Both the position numbers and the translations under genes were made by a program. Below are positions 9,374 to 18,018 of a stretch of DNA of 64,000 bases, piece by piece. This DNA is from Fictibacillus phosphorivorans (lineage in GTDB: Bacteria; Bacillota; Bacilli; Bacillales; Fictibacillaceae): contig NZ_LRFC01000023.1 in the NCBI RefSeq assembly GCF_001619875.1, positions 124,001 through 188,000 on the forward strand. The letters are read 5' to 3'. The first letter of the stretch is position 1, and each line of letters opens with the position of its first letter. Below the pieces are notes generated by a model that worked only from the letters and a program-made list of their open reading frames with translations, had not been told where the DNA came from and did not search any database.

Positions 9374-11377
9374 ATGGAAATGACACAATATCTTGACATA
9401 TTCATTGATGAAAGCAAAGAACATCTACAAGCTATTAACCAACAGGTGCTGCTGCTCGAAAAATCACCAGAAGAGCTGTCAATCGTAAATGAAATATTCC
9501 GGTCTGCTCATACATTAAAAGGTATGTCTGCAACAATGGGATATGAAGATCTTGCTAGTTTAACGCATTGCATGGAAAACGTTCTTGATGCGATCCGGAA
9601 TAAAAAGATACCTGTAACAGCTGCTGTACTAGATGTTCTTTTTGTATCACTCGATCACTTAGAAGCGATGGTTGTTGAAATTGCTGAAGGCGGTAACGGT
9701 AAACGCGATGTTTCAGAGACAGTAAGAGATCTTGAAGCATTAGAAAATGGAGATTCACCAGCTCCTGCTTTAACTAGCAAGAGAAGTAATACGGAAAGTA
9801 TGCAAAGTTATGATCAGTACGAAAAACAGATCATTCTTCAATCGAAAGAACAAGGTTTTAACGCGCTTGAGCTTTCCATTTCATTACGTGAGGATTGCAT
9901 ATTAAAAGCAGCGAGGGTTTATATGGTTTTTGAAGTAATTGAGCAGATCGGTGAGATTATTAAAACCATGCCAGCTGTTGACATGCTTGAAGCAGAGCAG
10001 TTTGAAACAAGCTTTAACCTTTCCGTGCTCACGAAAGAATCAGCACAAGATATAAAAGATCGTATTTTTAAAGTTTCTGAGATCGAAGGGGTTGAAGTAT
10101 CAGAGATTACTACTGAAAATCTTAACGCAGCAGCTGTTGAAGAAAGTATTGAGAACCAAGGTGTAGAACAAGTTGTAAACAATGAAAATAAAAAAGAAGA
10201 AACACAGCAAAATACAAGTTCTGCCGGGTCAGGTAAAACGATTCGTGTAAATATCGAAAGACTTGATCAGCTTATGAATTTGTTTGAAGAACTCGTCATT
10301 GACCGCGGACGTCTAGAGGAGATTTCAAAATCCCTAAAAAGTTCTGATTTAAACGAAACGGTCGAACGAATGTCTAGAGTATCAGGAGATCTTCAGAATA
10401 TCATATTAACGATGCGTATGGTCCCTGTAGAACAAGTCTTTAATCGATTCCCAAGAATGGTTAGAGGGTTAGCAAAAGACTTAGGCAAGAAAGTGAACCT
10501 AGAAATTATTGGTGCTGATACGGAACTCGATCGGACAGTTATTGATGAGATCGGTGATCCGCTTGTCCACTTGCTTAGAAACTCTATAGACCATGGAATT
10601 GAAAACCCTTCTATTCGGTCTAATGCCCGAAAGAATGAAACAGGAACAATCTACTTAAGAGCGTTTCACAGCGGTAACCATGTGTTTATTGAGATTGAAG
10701 ATGATGGCGCGGGTATTAATAAACAAAAAGTGTTAGAAAAAGCATTAGAGAACGGGATCATCACGAAAGAAATGTCAGAAAATTTGACCGATAAACAGTG
10801 TTTTGAATTGTTATTCGCTTCTGGATTTTCGACGGCTGACGTTATTTCAGATATTTCTGGACGTGGAGTTGGACTTGATGTTGTTAAGAACAAGATCGAG
10901 TCGTTAGGCGGATCGATATCTGTTGATTCAACAGCTGGATTTGGAACCATTTTCTCCATTCAGCTCCCGTTAACTTTATCGATTATGTCAGTCATGCTTG
11001 TTGAAATTCAACAAGAAAAATATGCGATTCCGTTATCGTCCATTATTGAGACTGCCATTATAAAAAAAGAAGAAATTTTATCTGCTCATAATCAAAAAGT
11101 CATTGATTTCCGTGGGAAAGTAGTGCCGCTCGTTAACATGAAGGAAATCTTTGAAGTTCCAGAAACAAATGAAACAAGCCAGCACGTTCCTGTAGTTGTC
11201 GTAAGGAAAGGTGACAAAATGGCAGCGTTAGTTGTTGATTCGTTTATCGGACAGCAGGAAATCGTATTAAAATCACTAGGTCAGTATTTAACATCCGTTT
11301 TTGCGATCTCAGGCGCAACGATACTCGGAGACGGACAAGTAGCCTTAATTTTAGACTGTAATGCACTTATTAAATAA
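9374..11377 (+). CDS. cheA: Chemotaxis histidine kinase CheA
   Basis: 667 aa with full domain order: P1 phosphotransfer (H46 in SAHTLKG), P2 response-regulator docking, P3 dimerisation (from about 290, IRVNIERLDQLMN), P4 ATPase with N box (LRNSIDHGIE), G1 (EDDGAGI) and G2 (SGRGVGLDVVK), and a CheW-like P5 at the C-terminus. It phosphorylates CheY, CheB and CheV under receptor control at the cell poles. A normal ribosome site (ATAGGAGGAATAATACG) precedes the ATG. The 260-bp gap to cheW holds a palindromic repeat. Confidence 0.97.
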   Translation: MEMTQYLDIFIDESKEHLQAINQQVLLLEKSPEELSIVNEIFRSAHTLKGMSATMGYEDLASLTHCMENVLDAIRNKKIPVTAAVLDVLFVSLDHLEAMVVEIAEGGNGKRDVSETVRDLEALENGDSPAPALTSKRSNTESMQSYDQYEKQIILQSKEQGFNALELSISLREDCILKAARVYMVFEVIEQIGEIIKTMPAVDMLEAEQFETSFNLSVLTKESAQDIKDRIFKVSEIEGVEVSEITTENLNAAAVEESIENQGVEQVVNNENKKEETQQNTSSAGSGKTIRVNIERLDQLMNLFEELVIDRGRLEEISKSLKSSDLNETVERMSRVSGDLQNIILTMRMVPVEQVFNRFPRMVRGLAKDLGKKVNLEIIGADTELDRTVIDEIGDPLVHLLRNSIDHGIENPSIRSNARKNETGTIYLRAFHSGNHVFIEIEDDGAGINKQKVLEKALENGIITKEMSENLTDKQCFELLFASGFSTADVISDISGRGVGLDVVKNKIESLGGSISVDSTAGFGTIFSIQLPLTLSIMSVMLVEIQQEKYAIPLSSIIETAIIKKEEILSAHNQKVIDFRGKVVPLVNMKEIFEVPETNETSQHVPVVVVRKGDKMAALVVDSFIGQQEIVLKSLGQYLTSVFAISGATILGDGQVALILDCNALIK

Positions 11378-11451
11378 TTTTTTAAAGGTTACTCCTTAAT
11401 GACTCTTATCTATTAGAGTGATGCTTTTGGAATGATTTTGTATTCATTGAA

Positions 11452-11600
11452 AAGTTGATTGGAGTGCAAGGTGTGAGACTCCTGCGGGACAAGCGGTCAG
11501 GTGAGACCCTTAACGGCGCAAAGCAGCAAGGGGCTCACCGCCTGCCCCGCGGAAAGCGAGCAGCCTGGAACGGAAATCAACCCTTCAAAGAGCAACAATG
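11452..11600 (+). repeat. Palindromic intergenic repeat, copy A
   Basis: Full-length copy of a GC-rich intergenic repeat, far richer in G+C than the surrounding DNA. It starts at GTTGATT (11454-11460) and closes with the reverse complement AATCAAC (11575-11581). Inside, GTGAG (11501-11505) pairs with CTCAC (11534-11538). Shared landmarks with copies B and C are GAGACTCCTG, GGTGAGAC, GCTCACCG, GCCCCGCGGAAAGCGA and the closing CTTTCAA-type tail. It is non-coding, lies between cheA and cheW, and runs in the same direction as transcription. Confidence 0.9.
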
Positions 11601-11636
11601 AGATGGCTAAATTAATCAAAAAGGTGGTTAATCCAG

Positions 11637-12101
11637 ATGACGAACGAAGAAAAAGTTATCATTTTTCAATTAAAAGACGAAGAATACGCTGTTCCTGTTC
11701 AGCACGTCAAATCAATAGAAAGAATGCAGCACATTACGAGAATTCCTAGAACTGTAGATTTTGTTAAAGGTGTAATCAACCTTCGAGGCGTTGTAACACC
11801 AATTATTGATTTGCGTTTACGTTTTGGTATCGAAGAAGAGCTGTATACCGACACGACACGAATCATTATTGTATCAGTAGGAACGATTGAGGCCGGATTG
11901 ATAGTGGATGCTGCAAATGATGTGATTGATCTTGATAAAGATTCGATCGAACCGCCACCCGAAGTTGTAGGTGGTGTGGATGCTGAGTACATACAAGGCG
12001 TTGCGAAGATTGAAAAAAGACTGCTCATTCTACTCGATCTTGTGAAAGTCTTGAATCCAGAAAAACTTGATGTTCAGCTAGCTAAGGAAAGTCTTAATTA
12101 A
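11637..12101 (+). CDS. cheW: Chemotaxis coupling protein CheW
   Basis: 154 aa single CheW domain of two beta barrels: VIIFQLKDEEYAVPV at the start, then VDFVKGVINLRGVVTPIIDLR, and VDAANDVIDLD toward the end. It couples receptors to CheA. A ribosome site (AAAGGTGG) precedes the ATG. Unlike its neighbours it is separated from the preceding gene by a repeat, so its supply may differ from that of CheA. cheC starts one base after its stop. Confidence 0.97.
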   Translation: MTNEEKVIIFQLKDEEYAVPVQHVKSIERMQHITRIPRTVDFVKGVINLRGVVTPIIDLRLRFGIEEELYTDTTRIIIVSVGTIEAGLIVDAANDVIDLDKDSIEPPPEVVGGVDAEYIQGVAKIEKRLLILLDLVKVLNPEKLDVQLAKESLN

Positions 12102-12102
12102 A

Positions 12103-12735
12103 ATGGACTTTTTAAAGATTCAGCCGATCCATTTAGATATTTTACGTGAGATAGGAAACATTGGAGCTGGCCATGCTGCTACAGCATTGTCCAAAATGCT
12201 GAACAAAGCGGTTGATATGAAAGTCCCTTCAGTGAATGTCATTTCTTTTGAAGAGATTTCAGAGATGGTCGGAGGAGCTGAGAATGTTGTAGCTTCTGTT
12301 TTCCTAAGAATTGTCGGAGATGCTCCGGGATGTATGTTTTTTATGCTGCCGATTGAACAGGCTGAGTTACTTCTTAAAGACCTATTAGGAGGACAACGGG
12401 TACAGTTGGCAGGCGATGATGTTTCAGAAATATCACTGTCTGCGCTTCAGGAAGTTGGTAACATCCTTTCTGGTTCATATCTTACATCGTTTTCTGATTT
12501 TACAAGTCTAAATTTGCAGCCTTCTGTACCTGCTACAAGTATTGACATGGCTGGGGCAATCTTAAGCTTTGGGTTGTTTGAAATTTCAACGGTTAGCGAT
12601 TATGCCATTGTAATAGACACTGCTTTTACAGATATTGAAAAACAAGATGAAGTTAAAGGACACTTTTTCTTACTTCCAGACCCTGAGTCATTCTCAAAAA
12701 TCTTTCTTGCATTAGGAGTTCCGTTGGATGAGTGA
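12103..12735 (+). CDS. cheC: CheY-P phosphatase CheC
   Basis: 210 aa. Both copies of the CheC/CheX/FliY phosphatase signature (E..N) are intact: REIGNIGAGHAATALS (E16, N19) and, about 100 residues later, LQEVGNILSGSYL. Two active sites are typical of CheC. It dephosphorylates CheY-P and binds CheD, which follows with an 8-bp overlap. The start lies one base after the cheW stop, so it is probably translationally coupled. Confidence 0.96.
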   Translation: MDFLKIQPIHLDILREIGNIGAGHAATALSKMLNKAVDMKVPSVNVISFEEISEMVGGAENVVASVFLRIVGDAPGCMFFMLPIEQAELLLKDLLGGQRVQLAGDDVSEISLSALQEVGNILSGSYLTSFSDFTSLNLQPSVPATSIDMAGAILSFGLFEISTVSDYAIVIDTAFTDIEKQDEVKGHFFLLPDPESFSKIFLALGVPLDE

Positions 12736-13216
12736 AATTATTAAGGTGGGGATAGCGGATATAAATGTCGTATCCCCTCCAGATACAATTAGAACTACAG
12801 GTCTTGGATCGTGTGTAGGTGTTATCTTATTTGATCAAATAAACAAAATTGCAGGGATGGCTCACATCATGCTTCCAGACTCATCATTATCAAAAGCACC
12901 AGCTTTAAATAAAGGAAAATATGCAGATACCGCCATTAGGAGTTTATATGAAATGTTAATAAACCTGGGGGCAAACAGGAAAGCACTAAAAGCTAAAATA
13001 GCAGGCGGTGCGCAAATGTTTCAATTTTCATCAGGAAACGAAATGATGAGAATCGGTCCCCGTAATGTAGAAAGAGTAAAAGAAGAGCTTTATTCTTTAG
13101 AAATCCCGCTAATTGCGAGTGATACTGGCGGGTCTAGCGGAAGAACGATTGAATTTGACCCGAATACCACATTATTAACGATTAAAACGGTAAATGCGGG
13201 TATAAAAGTAATTTAA
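12728..13216 (+). CDS. cheD: Chemoreceptor glutamine deamidase CheD
   Basis: 162 aa. Catalytic residues of the papain-like fold are seen: C29 in GLGSCVGV and H46 in GMAHIMLP. The conserved IAGGAQMF and IGPRNVE stretches follow. CheD deamidates receptor glutamines and, with CheC and CheY-P, forms the third adaptation system of Bacillus. Overlap with cheC suggests matched synthesis of this complex pair. Confidence 0.96.
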   Translation: MSEIIKVGIADINVVSPPDTIRTTGLGSCVGVILFDQINKIAGMAHIMLPDSSLSKAPALNKGKYADTAIRSLYEMLINLGANRKALKAKIAGGAQMFQFSSGNEMMRIGPRNVERVKEELYSLEIPLIASDTGGSSGRTIEFDPNTTLLTIKTVNAGIKVI

Positions 13217-13232
13217 ACAAAGGAGTATTACC

Positions 13233-13997
13233 ATGACGGAGCCATCTTTAATAGAAGAACAAACATGCTGGCATAAGTGGAACACAAGTCGTGACCGAGA
13301 AGCAGGTGATGAATTAATGCGTGCTTATCTGCCTCTAGTAAATTATCATGTACAACGAATATCAGTTGGGCTTCCAAAGAGCGTTAATAAAGATGAACTC
13401 CGATCCCTTGGCATGCTGGGATTATATGATGCATTAAAAAAGTTTGAGCCGGAACGAGATCTTAAATTTGATACGTATGCTTCCTTCCGTATTAGAGGGG
13501 CGATTCTCGATGGCTTAAGAAGAGAAGATTGGCTACCAAGGAGCCTTAGGGAAAAAACAAAAAAAGTAGAAGCGGCTATTGAACGGCTAGAACAAGAAAA
13601 CTTACGCTCAGTTAGCGCTAAAGAAGTTGCTGAAGAATTAGGTTATTCAGAAAGTGAAGTAACAACTGTTATGTCAGAAAGCTTTTTAGCCAATGTTCTA
13701 TCGATCGATGAAGAGAATAAAGAAACAGAAAGCCGTGAGAAAGTAAGTTATACCATTGAAGATAAAAAGGCGATCACTCCAGAAAACAGCCTCCTTCAGG
13801 AAGAACTTCATGGGGAGCTCGCTCTTGTCATTAAAGAACTATCAGAAAAAGAACAGCTCGTAGTTAGTTTGTTTTACTTTGAAGAATTAACGTTAACAGA
13901 AATTGGACAAGTACTCGGTTTATCAACATCAAGAATATCTCAAATACATTCAAAAGCATTATTTCGTATAAGACAGGTTCTGCAACGCTATATGTAA
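13233..13997 (+). CDS. sigD: Motility RNA polymerase sigma factor SigD (FliA family)
   Basis: 254 aa sigma-28-type factor with regions 2, 3 and 4. Region 2 includes DELRSLGMLGLYDALKKFEP and DTYASFRIRGAILDGLRREDW. Region 4 ends with a helix-turn-helix (LTLTEIGQVLGLSTSRISQIHSKA, cited in parts). It drives late flagellar, chemotaxis and autolysin genes and is held by FlgM until the hook is complete. A strong ribosome site (AAAGGAGTATTACC) precedes the ATG. Its place near the end of the long operon is conserved, where distance from the promoter is known to affect SigD level in B. subtilis. Confidence 0.97.
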   Translation: MTEPSLIEEQTCWHKWNTSRDREAGDELMRAYLPLVNYHVQRISVGLPKSVNKDELRSLGMLGLYDALKKFEPERDLKFDTYASFRIRGAILDGLRREDWLPRSLREKTKKVEAAIERLEQENLRSVSAKEVAEELGYSESEVTTVMSESFLANVLSIDEENKETESREKVSYTIEDKKAITPENSLLQEELHGELALVIKELSEKEQLVVSLFYFEELTLTEIGQVLGLSTSRISQIHSKALFRIRQVLQRYM

Positions 13998-14008
13998 GGA
14001 GTAGAGAT

Positions 14009-15349
14009 ATGGATCAATGGTTTGATATTAAACGGGAACAAAAAGATACACGAGCTCTTTTGTTCAAAAAAGAAGCTGCCATTCCTGCAGATCAAATTAG
14101 TTTTTCGGGATTAGCAGCATGGATCGGATCCAAAGGGATTAAACATGGTGTGAGAAAAGAAGTATTAAACTTGATTGTAGAAAACCTGGATACTTATTCC
14201 TTTCCTGCAGAAATCGCAAAAGGAAAACTCCCTATTGACGGTAAACCAGCTCAACTTATCCCAGCATATGAAACCGAATGCGATGTAAAAGTAGAAGAGA
14301 GCCAAAAAGTAGATTTTAAACGTTTATTTACAATACCTACCGTTGAATTTGGAGAAATCGTGGCAAGAAAACAAGCAGCAACAGACGGAATACCCGGCAT
14401 TACGGTCTTTGGTGAACCCTTGCCTGCGAAAAAAGGGAAAGATCTTCATATAAAGAATGGAGAGAATACCGTTTTTAATGCTGAGGATTTATGTGTGTAT
14501 GCTTCAAAGAGCGGAGAAGTAACGCACCATAAAAATGTTGTTCATATTTATCCTGTTTATAGGGTTCAAGGCGACGTTTCTTTGAAGACAGGTCATATTG
14601 ATTTTGTAGGAAATGTACATATAAAAGGTGATGTTCCATCAGGATTTAAAATTTTAGCCCAAGGCGATGTGCGGATTGAAGGTGTTGTTGAGGCAGCAGA
14701 AATCATATCGCAAGGAAATGTTGTGATCGGTGGCGGAGTACTTGGTCAAGGAAAAGGCTTAATACGCTGTGCAGGAAACTTTACTTCTCTCTATATTAGT
14801 CAAGGAACCATTTATGCAGGAGAAAACATTGAAGTTGCTCAGACAATCATGCACAGTCATTGTGAAGCAGGACAGAGTGTTAGATGCCTAAATGGTAAAG
14901 GGAACATATCTGGCGGAACATGTATTGCTGGAAGTGAAATTTCAGCAAATGAAATCGGAAATGAAACGTATTCTAAAACGTTGCTATATATAAAAACGAA
15001 CGAAAATAGTGGTCAGATTAAGGTTGGCTATGAACAAAAAATGCTAGATCTAGAGCTAAACCTTAAGAAATTGAATCAGCTAAAAGCGGTTATGGAAGAA
15101 AAAAAGATGGATAAAGTGACAATTGATAAAATTGTTAATACGATTCTTCAAACTAACCATCAACTTACAGAACTGAAAGAGGAAAAAGCAGCAAATGATA
15201 ACTCTTTGCACTCGATGGTTACTGTTAAAGGTATTTTGCATCCAAATGTTGAGATTGGAATCGGCAAGTACAAACGAAAAGTGCACTCTCCGTTTCAATC
15301 GGCTAAAGTATTTATGGAAGATAAAGAAATCGTTATACATTCCTTATAA
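14009..15349 (+). CDS. FapA (DUF342) family flagellar-associated protein
   Basis: 446 aa. The middle (about residues 180-330) is a repetitive beta-helix-like stretch rich in G-D-V/I turns (VQGDVSL, GNVHIKGDVPSG, AQGDVRIEGVVEAAEI, SQGNVVIGGG), typical of DUF342/FapA proteins. A short coiled coil (LELNLKKLNQLKAVMEEKK) and a C-terminal beta part follow. FapA-family proteins are named flagellar assembly protein A, but their role is not well settled; bactofilin-like or polar scaffolds have been suggested. It starts 11 bp after sigD with AAGGAG. B. subtilis has no gene here between sigD and swrB. The family call is firm, the function is not. Confidence 0.8.
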   Translation: MDQWFDIKREQKDTRALLFKKEAAIPADQISFSGLAAWIGSKGIKHGVRKEVLNLIVENLDTYSFPAEIAKGKLPIDGKPAQLIPAYETECDVKVEESQKVDFKRLFTIPTVEFGEIVARKQAATDGIPGITVFGEPLPAKKGKDLHIKNGENTVFNAEDLCVYASKSGEVTHHKNVVHIYPVYRVQGDVSLKTGHIDFVGNVHIKGDVPSGFKILAQGDVRIEGVVEAAEIISQGNVVIGGGVLGQGKGLIRCAGNFTSLYISQGTIYAGENIEVAQTIMHSHCEAGQSVRCLNGKGNISGGTCIAGSEISANEIGNETYSKTLLYIKTNENSGQIKVGYEQKMLDLELNLKKLNQLKAVMEEKKMDKVTIDKIVNTILQTNHQLTELKEEKAANDNSLHSMVTVKGILHPNVEIGIGKYKRKVHSPFQSAKVFMEDKEIVIHSL

Positions 15350-15352
15350 GAA

Positions 15353-15622
15353 ATGGATGTGGAAACGTTGAGTTTGAAATTAATCGAACTTCAAGTTGCT
15401 ATTCCAAGATCAGTGGATGCAGCAAAATCAGCTATGGATACTTTAAATAGAGGACTTCTTCAGCAAGAATATCGATCAGAAGAGATGCGTAAGAAAGATA
15501 AAATAGAATCGAAACGTGTCAATAAGAATACATCAGCAGGAGAAAGTTTATTACATACAAAGAAAGACGAAACAAATAACAATCATCCATTTAAAGGGCA
15601 GAACATTGATTATTCAGGATAG
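15353..15622 (+). CDS. Small uncharacterised protein between FapA and SwrB-like genes
   Basis: 89 aa, not recognised. It begins 3 bp after the FapA stop; there is no clear ribosome site, so translation would depend on coupling. The N-terminal 40 residues look helical and amphipathic (VETLSLKLIELQVAIPRSVDAA). The remainder is highly charged, Lys/Asn/Ser-rich and probably disordered, ending in a short hydrophobic-aromatic tip (NIDYSG). No membrane segment or signal peptide. Codon use resembles its neighbours. The open frame and tight packing favour a real gene of the motility operon, but no function can be assigned. Confidence 0.6.
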   Translation: MDVETLSLKLIELQVAIPRSVDAAKSAMDTLNRGLLQQEYRSEEMRKKDKIESKRVNKNTSAGESLLHTKKDETNNNHPFKGQNIDYSG

Positions 15623-15634
15623 GGGGGAAGTGAT

Positions 15635-16057
15635 ATGTATGGTTTAATTTTCTTCAGTTTACTATTAAACATCATTTGTGTTTATTTTTTATTTAAAGTA
15701 TGGAAAAAGGTTCATGTACAGCCAGTGAATCAGGATTCATATATAAATGAAGATGTAGGAGAACTTCTTGAGCTCTTCTCTCAAGAAATGAAAGAAGAAA
15801 ATGCAAGATTACATGAGATGATTATACAATTTTCTAAACAGATTAAGGAGAACCACGATTCGAACTCTATGCAAGAAGTTGCTGAAGAGGTCGACACGAA
15901 CTTAGTTGAGGAAGTAAAGAATTTGCATGCCGATGAAAATAATGCTCGAAATAAAGTGTTACTATTAGCTCGACAAGGGTATAATGCTGAAGAAATTGCT
16001 AAAATGCTTGACCGAGGAAAAGGTGAAGTGCAATTACTATTAAAATTTTACGCATAA
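15635..16057 (+). CDS. swrB: SwrB-like membrane-anchored motility protein
   Basis: 140 aa. One N-terminal membrane helix (about residues 3-23) is followed by an acidic, Glu-rich coiled-coil region and a C-terminal helix-turn-helix-like segment (LARQGYNAEEIAKMLDRGKGEVQLLLKF). This is the architecture of B. subtilis SwrB (YlxL), which sits at the same place between sigD and rpsB. There SwrB promotes swarming by activating FliPQR-dependent assembly and SigD activity. Similarity outside the C-terminal motif is low, so orthology rests on position and layout. A strong ribosome site (AGGGGGGAAGTGAT) precedes the ATG. Confidence 0.72.
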   Translation: MYGLIFFSLLLNIICVYFLFKVWKKVHVQPVNQDSYINEDVGELLELFSQEMKEENARLHEMIIQFSKQIKENHDSNSMQEVAEEVDTNLVEEVKNLHADENNARNKVLLLARQGYNAEEIAKMLDRGKGEVQLLLKFYA

Positions 16058-16071
16058 CACCTTAAAAAGAC

Positions 16072-16101
16072 TTGCAGAAAATACACGAATCATGTTATAT
16101 T
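16072..16101 (+). promoter_or_regulatory. SigA promoter of rpsB-tsf
   Basis: TTGCAG (16072-16077), an 18-bp spacer and TATATT (16096-16101). It starts 15 bp after the SwrB-like gene and marks the end of the fla/che operon and the start of the ribosomal protein unit. Confidence 0.65.
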
Positions 16102-16213
16102 ATTTCTCGGTGTTAATCACACACGTTTGCGGATTTGAGTAATGTGGTGCTGATTTTTCAGTTATTGCTCAAAGGTGAAACAAACGGAGGAAAAAAACCT
16201 AGGAGGTGCCATT
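16102..16213 (+). promoter_or_regulatory. Structured rpsB leader
   Basis: About 105 bases of 5' leader before the rpsB ATG. It holds a nine-pair stem, TTGAGTAAT (16135-16143) with ATTGCTCAA (16164-16172, one G-U pair), enclosing a second small stem CTGA (16050-phase bases 16150-16153) with TCAG (16158-16161) over a TTTT loop. There is no T-run after it, so it is not a terminator. The Shine-Dalgarno AGGAGG (16201-16206) fixes the start at 16214. A role in S2 autoregulation is inference. Confidence 0.5.
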
Positions 16214-16939
16214 ATGGCAGTAATTTCAATGAAACAATTGTTAGAAGCTGGTGTACACTTTGGTCATCAGACTCGCCGTTGGAATCCGAAGATGTCTCGT
16301 TACATTTTCACAGAAAGAAACGGTATCTACATCATCGATCTTCAAAAGACAGTAAAGAAAGTTGAAGAATGCTACAATGTTATGCGTAACATCGCAGCAG
16401 ACGGCGGAAAGATCCTTTTCGTTGGAACAAAGAAACAAGCTCAAGATTCTGTTAAGGAAGAAGCTCAACGTTCTGATATGTACTACATCAACCAACGTTG
16501 GTTAGGTGGAACTTTAACAAACTTCGGTACAATCCGTAAGCGTATCAACCGCTTAAAAGATCTTGAAAAAATGCAAGAAGACGGTACATTTGATGTACTT
16601 CCTAAAAAAGAAGTTATCCTTCTTAAAAAGGAAATGGAGCGTCTTGAAAAGTTCCTAGGCGGAATTAAAGACATGAACAAGCTTCCTGATGCATTATTCG
16701 TAGTTGACCCTCGTAAAGAGCGCATTGCGATTGCTGAAGCTCGTAAATTAAACATTCCGATCATCGCAATCGTTGATACGAACTGTGATCCGGACGAAGT
16801 TGATCACGTTATCCCTGGTAACGATGATGCAATTCGTGCAGTTAAACTTCTTACTGGTAAAATGGCTGATGCTATCATCGAAGCTAACCAAGGCGGAGAA
16901 GAAGTAGCAGAAGCAGCTGAAGAAGAAACTACTGCTTAA
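16214..16939 (+). CDS. rpsB: 30S ribosomal protein S2
   Basis: 241 aa from the ATG that follows AGGAGG with an 8-base gap; a longer in-frame start at 16175 would read through this ribosome site and is rejected. Typical S2 sequence: [22 protein letters not shown] at the N-terminus (cited in part), [34 protein letters not shown]. The C-terminus is acidic. It binds the 30S neck and head region with S1/S8 neighbours. It is co-transcribed with tsf through an attenuator. Confidence 0.98.
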   Translation: MAVISMKQLLEAGVHFGHQTRRWNPKMSRYIFTERNGIYIIDLQKTVKKVEECYNVMRNIAADGGKILFVGTKKQAQDSVKEEAQRSDMYYINQRWLGGTLTNFGTIRKRINRLKDLEKMQEDGTFDVLPKKEVILLKKEMERLEKFLGGIKDMNKLPDALFVVDPRKERIAIAEARKLNIPIIAIVDTNCDPDEVDHVIPGNDDAIRAVKLLTGKMADAIIEANQGGEEVAEAAEEETTA

Positions 16940-16957
16940 TTAAATGGAATGCTCAAG

Positions 16958-16992
16958 GGTGGTAGAGGGGATGACCCTTTATCACCTTTTTT
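16958..16992 (+). terminator. Attenuator between rpsB and tsf
   Basis: A 12-bp stem, GGTGGTAGAGGG (16958-16969) and CCCTTTATCACC (16975-16986), with a 5-base loop, runs into six T. No promoter is evident between this hairpin and tsf, so it probably acts as a partial terminator that sets the S2:EF-Ts ratio. Confidence 0.75.
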
Positions 16993-17041
16993 AATGTAAA
17001 GCACACTTAAGTACTACATATCCCATAAGGAGGCAAAACAC

Positions 17042-17920
17042 ATGGCTATTACAGCACAAATGGTTAAAGAATTGCGTGAGAAAACTGGCGCAGGTATGAT
17101 GGATTGTAAGAAAGCACTAACTGAAACAGACGGTAACATGGAGGCAGCAATCGATTACCTTCGTGAAAAAGGGATCGCGAAAGCTGCTAAGAAAGCTGAC
17201 CGTATCGCTGCAGAAGGCTTAACTTCAGTAATCGTTGACGGCAACAAAGCAATTATCCTTGAAGTGAACTCTGAAACGGATTTCGTTGCAAAAAACGAAA
17301 ACTTCAAAAACTTAATCGCTGAATTAGGTAACCACCTATTAGCTACTGAACCTGCTTCTGTTGAAGATGCACTAGCTTCTGACTTTAACGGAACAACTGT
17401 AAATGACTACATTAACTCTGCGATTGCTAAAATTGGAGAAAAACTTACACTTCGTCGTTTTGAAATCTTGAAAAAAGACGAGAACGCTGCTTTTGGTGCA
17501 TATCTTCACATGGGTGGACGTATTGGTGTTCTTTCAGTTGTTGAAGGAACAACTGAAGAGGAAGTTGCGAAAGACGTATCTATGCACGTTGCAGCTGTTA
17601 ACCCTAAATACATCTCTCGTGACGAAGTAAGCGAAGAAGAAGTAGCTCGTGAGCGTAAAGTGTTGACTGAACAAGCGCTTAACGAAGGCAAGCCTGAAAA
17701 CATCGTAGCTAAAATGGTTGAGGGACGTCTTGGTAAATACTTCGAAGATATTTGCTTGAATGACCAATCTTTCATTAAAGATCCAGACCAAAAAGTTGGT
17801 AAATATGTAGCTTCCAAAGGTGCTACTGTTAAAGCCTTCGTTCGTTTTGAAGTTGGAGAAGGTCTTGAAAAGCGTGAAGACAACTTCGCTGAAGAAGTAA
17901 TGTCTCAAGTGAAAAAGTAA
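17042..17920 (+). CDS. tsf: Elongation factor Ts
   Basis: 292 aa, normal length. The UBA-like N-terminal domain carries [18 protein letters not shown]; the core has the TDFVA motif ([10 protein letters not shown]) that inserts into EF-Tu, and HVAAVNPKY-type dimerisation sequence. It exchanges GDP for GTP on EF-Tu. A very strong ribosome site (AAGGAGG) precedes the ATG. The use of preferred codons is pronounced, as for rpsB, fitting high expression. Confidence 0.98.
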   Translation: MAITAQMVKELREKTGAGMMDCKKALTETDGNMEAAIDYLREKGIAKAAKKADRIAAEGLTSVIVDGNKAIILEVNSETDFVAKNENFKNLIAELGNHLLATEPASVEDALASDFNGTTVNDYINSAIAKIGEKLTLRRFEILKKDENAAFGAYLHMGGRIGVLSVVEGTTEEEVAKDVSMHVAAVNPKYISRDEVSEEEVARERKVLTEQALNEGKPENIVAKMVEGRLGKYFEDICLNDQSFIKDPDQKVGKYVASKGATVKAFVRFEVGEGLEKREDNFAEEVMSQVKK

Positions 17921-17931
17921 GCACATTTTTC

Positions 17932-17967
17932 AAAAAGAGGGGGAGCACGTTGTGTTCCTCTTTTTTT
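17932..17967 (+). terminator. Terminator of rpsB-tsf
   Basis: AAAAAGAGG (17932-17940) pairs with CCTCTTTTT (17957-17965), with further pairing inside (AGCAC/GTGTT), and ends in a run of seven T. Confidence 0.85.
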
Positions 17968-18018
17968 ACAGAAATATCTTTGGTTTTTGTAAAGGCTCTA
18001 ATTATAAGCTATTAAGAT

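Noticed and set aside
11501-11749. Open frame over repeat copy A and the cheW start
   Set aside because: It lies within the repeat and runs into cheW in another frame; no coding signs.
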